Shown in pieces: positions 11,414-14,965 of a stretch of 14,965 nucleotides of DNA. The notes under the pieces are model-generated. The model did no database searches and had not been told where the DNA came from. It worked only from the letters and a program-made list of their open reading frames with translations. Origin of the DNA: an uncultured Bacilli bacterium (GTDB lineage: Bacteria > Bacillota_I > Bacilli_A > RF39 > UBA660); assembly GCA_947630095.1 (NCBI GenBank), contig CANRGI010000014.1, positions 1-14,965 on the forward strand. Direction: 5' to 3'. A program made the translations under genes and the position numbers. The first letter of the stretch is position 1. Each line of letters opens with the position of its first letter.

Positions 11414-13246
11414 CTATTCTATCTCTTTTCTTAAACCTTTAAGTATTTGAACCATAGCCCATGTGTCTTGTTTACAGTAATCAATTAATGCACTTCTTGA
11501 ACGATTTAATGCTTCTTCAGATAAAGTGTCAAAGCGAGAATATTCAATTTGAGCCTCTACTCCATTTTGGACTTCTAAATCTTTATAACTTAAATTAGTA
11601 AATAAAGGTAATGTCTTTTTAATGGAAAATGAACCACTTTGTTCAGTGCTATAGTAATTCATAGTACTAGCATCTTCTATAGAATAACCAAGAGACGTAT
11701 ATAGTTTTTTATTAGTATCTATTATTTCTAATAAATCTCTACCACTTTCTCTCATTTTTAATAATTCTTTTTTATATTCAGGGAATATTTCTGCTAATTC
11801 TTTTAATCTATCTTTTTCAAAGTTTACATTTTGGGCTAAAATACATCCACCTGTTTTTTCTATAGGTATATGACTTACTAATGCTTTAACTAACTCTCTT
11901 CTTTCGTCTTTATTAGAAGTTGCTAGAAATACAAAGTTGTCTAAGTCAAAATCACATACTCCAGGGGCAGACTCGATGTGAAGACTAAATTCAAATGGAC
12001 TTTGAGTAAATGGGTGCTCTCCTTTAAATCTAGGTAAAGGACACTGAAATGTTTCAAAGTCTAAATGATATATAGGATAACTTAAACTATTAAGGCCAGA
12101 CGCGATTTTATCTTTGTTAATATACACTTTGTTATTATCATAACAATCTCTTTGAATTATATGGTTGGGGTTTTTAAGCCAAGAAATAGGTACATCATCT
12201 AATTTTAGTATTCCTTTATTAACTAAATCGTACTTATTATATTTTATTTTACCATCGTCAAATTTAGTAAACTTTTTATAGTTAAAACTAGAATTTTTAC
12301 TAGGTACATTTTTAAAACATATATTCTTATAAATACACTCAGTACTTTTATTTAAGGCACAGTATTCTCCCACGTGAGGAGTTACAGTATAATCTTCAAA
12401 TATATGAGTTTCTAAAGTAATTCTTTCGTTATCAATTAAAGGAAGGTATAGTTTAGTTATTTCGTTCATACAAAAAAATTCTATTATTTTATTACCTTTA
12501 CTATCAGGTTTATAAACTCTTTTATTATGTTCAGTATAGCCATCATAAGTATATTCATTATTAAGAAATGCTAAATAATAATTAACTTTTTTATTTAAAT
12601 TATTTTCTTTTAGGTAGCCTTCGATAAAATATCTTTGGACTGCTAAATCATAAACATATTTACCAGTATCTTCAAATCTATTTAATAATTTACTAATACA
12701 TTTATCATAACTTTTAGATACAGGTGGTTTTTTAGATAATTTATATACATTATCTTCTTTAATAAATAAAGGAAATTTATTTTTATCAATAGAATAAGAT
12801 AAATCTTTATATTTACTACTAGTACTAGATTTAACTTCAACTATATTTATTTCATTATCAGTTTCATTGTAAATATCTACAAAACAAATATATTTTAAAC
12901 CATTTTTAGAAAATGAAAAACTTTCTTCATTATATGTTTCTTTACTGTATTTACAAGGAGAAGAAAAAAGTAATTCTGCTTCTTTACCCGCGATTAATTC
13001 AACTTCCTTATAGTAATCTAGCATAGAATTTAATTTGTTATCAATTTTAACAGTAGTGTCTATTAAACCATCCTTATCAGACCTAAACATAGTGGACGCG
13101 ATTTCCTTATATTGAGATTTTTCTTCGTCTTTTAGATAATCTTCTAGTGATTTTTCACTATTTAATACATCATTTTTTAGTTCTTCTAAACTTATATATC
13201 TATCACATCTAGTGTAATTTATAAAATTTGTTTTAGTTATAGTCAT
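11414..13246 (-). CDS. DUF2779 protein: Cas4/RecB-like nuclease fused to a DnaQ-like exonuclease
   Basis: 610 residues; ATG at 13246 after GGAGG. Two nuclease modules are visible. The first (about 1-315) has a PD-(D/E)XK-type core: Asp124 in CFVDIYN and E137-V-K139 in IVEVKSS. Cys14 is paired with a later cluster, C296-x7-C304-x5-C310, the spacing style of Fe-S clusters in Cas4 and AddB. The second (about 390-610, DUF2779) has a DnaQ-like exonuclease layout: D396-F-E398 in HLDFETF, a central AQNVNFEKDRL at about 471-481, and Y590-x3-D594 in YCKQDTW (DEDDy-like). Such proteins occur in Mollicutes and other Bacillota. Function is unproven; DNA repair or nucleic-acid processing is inferred. It is last in a unit with two unrecognised genes. 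No cas genes or arrays are nearby, so a CRISPR role is unlikely. Confidence 0.82.
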   Translation of the reverse strand: MTITKTNFINYTRCDRYISLEELKNDVLNSEKSLEDYLKDEEKSQYKEIASTMFRSDKDGLIDTTVKIDNKLNSMLDYYKEVELIAGKEAELLFSSPCKYSKETYNEESFSFSKNGLKYICFVDIYNETDNEINIVEVKSSTSSKYKDLSYSIDKNKFPLFIKEDNVYKLSKKPPVSKSYDKCISKLLNRFEDTGKYVYDLAVQRYFIEGYLKENNLNKKVNYYLAFLNNEYTYDGYTEHNKRVYKPDSKGNKIIEFFCMNEITKLYLPLIDNERITLETHIFEDYTVTPHVGEYCALNKSTECIYKNICFKNVPSKNSSFNYKKFTKFDDGKIKYNKYDLVNKGILKLDDVPISWLKNPNHIIQRDCYDNNKVYINKDKIASGLNSLSYPIYHLDFETFQCPLPRFKGEHPFTQSPFEFSLHIESAPGVCDFDLDNFVFLATSNKDERRELVKALVSHIPIEKTGGCILAQNVNFEKDRLKELAEIFPEYKKELLKMRESGRDLLEIIDTNKKLYTSLGYSIEDASTMNYYSTEQSGSFSIKKTLPLFTNLSYKDLEVQNGVEAQIEYSRFDTLSEEALNRSRSALIDYCKQDTWAMVQILKGLRKEIE

Positions 13247-13263
13247 AATGTACCTCCAAGATT

Positions 13264-13269
13264 ATTATA
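13264..13269 (-). promoter_or_regulatory. Possible internal promoter -10 for the DUF2779 gene
   Basis: TATAAT on the minus strand, 14 bases upstream of the GGAGG. A weak hairpin (GCATAC with GTGTGT, including G-U pairs) followed by seven T lies just upstream at about 13284-13308, so the gene may be transcribed partly on its own. Confidence 0.3.
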
Positions 13270-13292
13270 CATCATATAGAGAAAAAAACACA

Positions 13293-13721
13293 CTAGTAAG
13301 TATGCTTATAAATTAATTTTTTTATATTTGTTATTTCATTATTAATAGTTATAAATTTATCTTTAATTAAAGTGATATATTCTAGTAATGCTTCTATATC
13401 TTCTACTACTATTTCGTCAGTTTTAAGTAATCTACAAAATGTTGTATAACTGCCATAGGGAGTAAATTTAACTAGTTTAGTGTCTTCTTTTGTCAAGTCA
13501 ATGTTACCTAGTAAAGTTATGTTTACTTCGTCTTTTAAATCGTTTACAGTTATTATCTTACCTATTACTACACTTTGTAATTTCTTTAAATTAAATTCAC
13601 TATTATTATCTTCATATATGTCTACTCTGCCTGTTAAGTGGTAGTTATCACTTTTTAATAAAGTACCAAAGGCATCACAGAATACCATTTTTAATTTTAT
13701 ATAATCTTTTTTTCCTAACAT
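13293..13721 (-). CDS. Hypothetical protein (142 aa) in the DUF2779 unit
   Basis: I do not recognise this protein. It has 142 residues with no signal peptide or membrane helix, so it is likely cytosolic. The first two-thirds alternate hydrophobic and charged residues like a beta-rich fold (LKKLQSVVIGKIITVNDLKDE, then VNITLLGNIDLTKED). The end is helical (VEDIEALLEYITLIKDKFIT). A strong AAAGGAG ribosome site precedes the ATG at 13721, directly after the stop of the upstream gene, which points to one transcript. An aspartate-rich N-terminal VFCDAFGTLLKSD slightly resembles a HAD motif I (DxxGTL) with D at the wrong spacing, but no other HAD motifs follow, so I do not assign it. Confidence 0.7.
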   Translation of the reverse strand: MLGKKDYIKLKMVFCDAFGTLLKSDNYHLTGRVDIYEDNNSEFNLKKLQSVVIGKIITVNDLKDEVNITLLGNIDLTKEDTKLVKFTPYGSYTTFCRLLKTDEIVVEDIEALLEYITLIKDKFITINNEITNIKKLIYKHTY

Positions 13722-13733
13722 AATTGTCTCCTT

Positions 13734-14243
13734 TTATTTTTTTAATATTTTTAAATTTTCTAAATTCTTGTAAAATGCTTTTACATTTTTTCTATAGATA
13801 TTTACATAGTCAGTTACTTCTTTTAAATTAGAAAGGGCAAAAGAAGTTGGAGTGAGAACGTCATAAACTATTAATTTTTTGCTTTCTTTGTCAATGTGAT
13901 AAAGAACTCGCTCGTTTGCTTTAAGTAAGCCTACCCTTTTTAAAAGGTCTTCTGTTTCAATTACTTTGTAACCTTTTATCTTATTAAACAAACTTATGTA
14001 AGTTGCTTCTTTTCCTATGTGGATTGTCCTAATGAGAGAAGTGGTGTTTGCATTTTGATTAGAAGTCATAAGAGATATTTTTATAACTTTACTATCCCTT
14101 GGTAAATTTTCTATGTTACTAAAAGTAAAATTATGACTTTCTTTTACTTCTAAGTTTGTTAAAATATCTATGCACGTTAAAATTTTCCCAAATTTATCGT
14201 AAGTAGTCAAGTAAAAATTTATTTTATCATTTAGACTAAGCAT
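13734..14243 (-). CDS. Hypothetical protein (169 aa) heading the DUF2779 unit
   Basis: I do not recognise this protein. It has 169 residues, likely cytosolic, with no signal or membrane segment. The first half is predicted beta-rich (INFYLTTYDKFGKILTCIDIL). The middle has HIGKEATYISLFNKIKGYKV, and a Lys-rich helix ends the chain (VNIYRKNVKAFYKNLENLK). The ATG at 14243 follows AAGGTGAGG. It is the first gene of a run of three, 12 bp before the next. Both small proteins may work with the nuclease downstream; this rests on gene order only. Confidence 0.7.
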   Translation of the reverse strand: MLSLNDKINFYLTTYDKFGKILTCIDILTNLEVKESHNFTFSNIENLPRDSKVIKISLMTSNQNANTTSLIRTIHIGKEATYISLFNKIKGYKVIETEDLLKRVGLLKANERVLYHIDKESKKLIVYDVLTPTSFALSNLKEVTDYVNIYRKNVKAFYKNLENLKILKK

Positions 14244-14264
14244 AAAACCTCACCTTGATGTTAT

Positions 14265-14270
14265 ATTATA
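14265..14270 (-). promoter_or_regulatory. Possible -10 of the three-gene DUF2779 unit
   Basis: TATAAT on the minus strand about 17 bases upstream of the ribosome site of the 169-residue gene. The -35 region (TTCTCT-like at 17 bp) is poor. Confidence 0.35.
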
Positions 14271-14302
14271 AACTATAAAGTGAAAAAAGAGAAGAAATTT
14301 TG

Positions 14303-14326
14303 TAAAAAAAACAGGGATAAACCCTG
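14303..14326 (-). terminator. Intrinsic terminator of the CotD-like gene
   Basis: CAGGG (14322-14326) pairs with CCCTG (14312-14316) on the minus strand, with a 5-nt loop, then a run of eight T after the stem. It is a compact and classical terminator. Confidence 0.85.
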
Positions 14327-14331
14327 AATAA

Positions 14332-14634
14332 TTAGAAATTATTGCAACAACCTTGGTCTATGTTACAGATTTCATTTTCCTCACAACAAGTGTAACAAGG
14401 ACTATAAGTGTGTTTATAAATATGATGGTTTACTATTTTAGTGTTAATTGGGCATATATGTGGTACTTCGTGAACAAATTCTCTATGTATTACTCTTTCT
14501 TGAGGACATTCATAAATTGGACTTGTACTCATACCTGACATAGAAGATGCTCCTACGTAACCCATATTGCAAGACTCTTTGTAAGCACCTTGCTCTACTT
14601 CATAATTAGAATACATACCATTTGTGTTATTCAT
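14332..14634 (-). CDS. CotD-like spore coat protein
   Basis: 100 residues from the ATG at 14634, chosen because AAAGGAG is 7 bases upstream; an in-frame TTG at 14652 would lie in front of the ribosome site. The N-terminus (MNNTNGMYSNYEVEQGAYKE) is polar and Ser/Gly-rich. The C-terminal 58 residues carry the coat signature ECPQERVIHREFVHEVPHIC, then INTKIVNHHIYKHTYSPCY, with a Cys tail (TCC, EIC, GCC). His- and Cys-rich inner-coat proteins of the CotD type have this pattern of spaced HxxP and NHHxxxH motifs. It would be made in the mother cell and deposited on the forespore. A sigma-K-like promoter lies just upstream. Family call is good; its position within the coat layers is inferred. Confidence 0.8.
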   Translation of the reverse strand: MNNTNGMYSNYEVEQGAYKESCNMGYVGASSMSGMSTSPIYECPQERVIHREFVHEVPHICPINTKIVNHHIYKHTYSPCYTCCEENEICNIDQGCCNNF

Positions 14635-14654
14635 AATCTCACTCCTTTTCAATA

Positions 14655-14682
14655 TATCTTATGTATTAAAGTGAAATTTGGT
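14655..14682 (-). promoter_or_regulatory. Sigma-K-type promoter of the CotD-like gene
   Basis: The minus strand reads CATAAGATA (14655-14663), matching CATAnnnTA, with AC (14681-14682) 17 bp upstream, as in sigma-K promoters. This is the best of the three spore-gene promoter matches. The leader would be only about 15 nt. Confidence 0.5.
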
Positions 14683-14715
14683 ATAGGTATATTAATTAAA
14701 GTAATTGTTTTTAAT

Positions 14716-14965
14716 TTAGAAAGGAAGTTTCATATTACCATTAGTAATGTCTTTCATCATTTTTTTCATTTGTTCAAATTGATTAAGTAATCTATTTACT
14801 TCTTCTACACTTGTTCCTGAACCTTTTGCTATTCTAATTTTTCTTGATGCTTTAAGAATTTCTGGATGTTTTCTTTCATCTTTAGTCATTGATAATACTA
14901 TTGCTTCTACTCTACCCATGATTTTAGGGTCAATATTTACATTATTAAGTCCCATTTTTTTAGCA
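14716..14965 (-). CDS. ffh: Signal recognition particle protein Ffh, C-terminal part (runs off right edge)
   Basis: The last 82 complete codons of Ffh; the frame is open to the window edge, so an apparent start at the ATG 14955 is only an internal Met (preceded by AKK). The segment is the C-terminal half of the Met-rich M domain: MGLNNVNIDPKIMGRVEAIV, SMTKDERKHPEIL, then KIRIAKGSGTSVEEVNRLL and FEQMKKMMKD. The RIAxGSGTSxxEVNxLLxQF stretch binds the 4.5S/6S-type SRP RNA. Ffh captures signal sequences as they leave the ribosome and targets proteins to the membrane with FtsY. The NG GTPase domain lies outside the window. Assignment firm. Confidence 0.95.
   Translation of the reverse strand, partial: AKKMGLNNVNIDPKIMGRVEAIVLSMTKDERKHPEILKASRKIRIAKGSGTSVEEVNRLLNQFEQMKKMMKDITNGNMKLPF

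Noticed and set aside
11414..13246. CRISPR adaptation gene (Cas4)
   Set aside because: The N-terminal domain is only Cas4-like, it is fused to DUF2779, and there are no cas1/cas2 genes or array in the window.
13680..13700. HAD phosphatase motif (CDAFGTLL) in the 142-residue protein
   Set aside because: The catalytic DxDx(T/V) spacing is wrong, and motifs II-IV are absent in so short a protein.
1..14965. Insertion sequences, prophage or integrated element
   Set aside because: No transposase, integrase, tRNA or flanking direct repeats were seen. Apart from the collagen-like and small-RNA repeats the window looks like ordinary chromosome.

Overview
The window is about three-quarters A/T and reads as chromosomal DNA from a spore-forming member of the Bacillota, probably an uncultured gut-type lineage on the Bacilli side. 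The spore genes support this: a collagen-like exosporium-type protein, a CotD-like coat protein and two tiny YjcZ-type proteins. Strong AAAGGAG-type ribosome sites, lipoproteins, PrsA and SufS agree. TGA ends at least four genes and tryptophan is TGG, so the mollicute code with UGA as Trp does not apply. The taxonomic placement is an inference.

Layout. 1-368: start of a collagen-like repeat protein (minus strand, runs off the left edge). 501-1274: an unrecognised Cys-containing protein. 1276-1742: no protein gene, but two paralogous small-RNA units, each with a sigma-A promoter, two 50-bp repeats and an intrinsic terminator, all on the minus strand. 1743-5080: cell-envelope genes, namely a DacF/PBP5-type carboxypeptidase with a lipoprotein, a divergent VanY-type carboxypeptidase that looks frameshifted, and a membrane-anchored cadherin-like beta-sandwich protein. 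5091-6368: pyrimidine-nucleoside phosphorylase. 6502-6849: a tail-less SSB. 7013-8224: SufS-type cysteine desulfurase. 8335-8934: HIT protein and DUF1653 protein. 8972-9215: the two YjcZ-like miniproteins. 9338-10288: PrsA-type foldase lipoprotein. 10311-11324: rpoZ and recX. 11414-14243: a DUF2779 nuclease fusion and two unrecognised genes in one apparent operon. 14332-14634: CotD-like protein. 14716 to the right edge: C-terminus of Ffh.

The genes fall into a few themes. Peptidoglycan D-Ala trimming (DacF, VanY) and envelope folding (PrsA, lipoproteins) are one. Spore surface assembly is another; all three spore loci carry a CATAnnnTA element of the sigma-K -10 type just upstream. Housekeeping functions (omega, RecX, SSB, SufS, Ffh) fill the rest. 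Most transcription units are short and end in clear intrinsic terminators.

The most unusual object is the tandem small-RNA locus at 1316-1737. The four 50-nt units share an interleaved helix pattern (an H-type pseudoknot), and one helix shows three compensatory base-pair changes between unit types. It resembles type III toxin-antitoxin RNAs in architecture, but no toxin gene lies beside it. I do not recognise the family.
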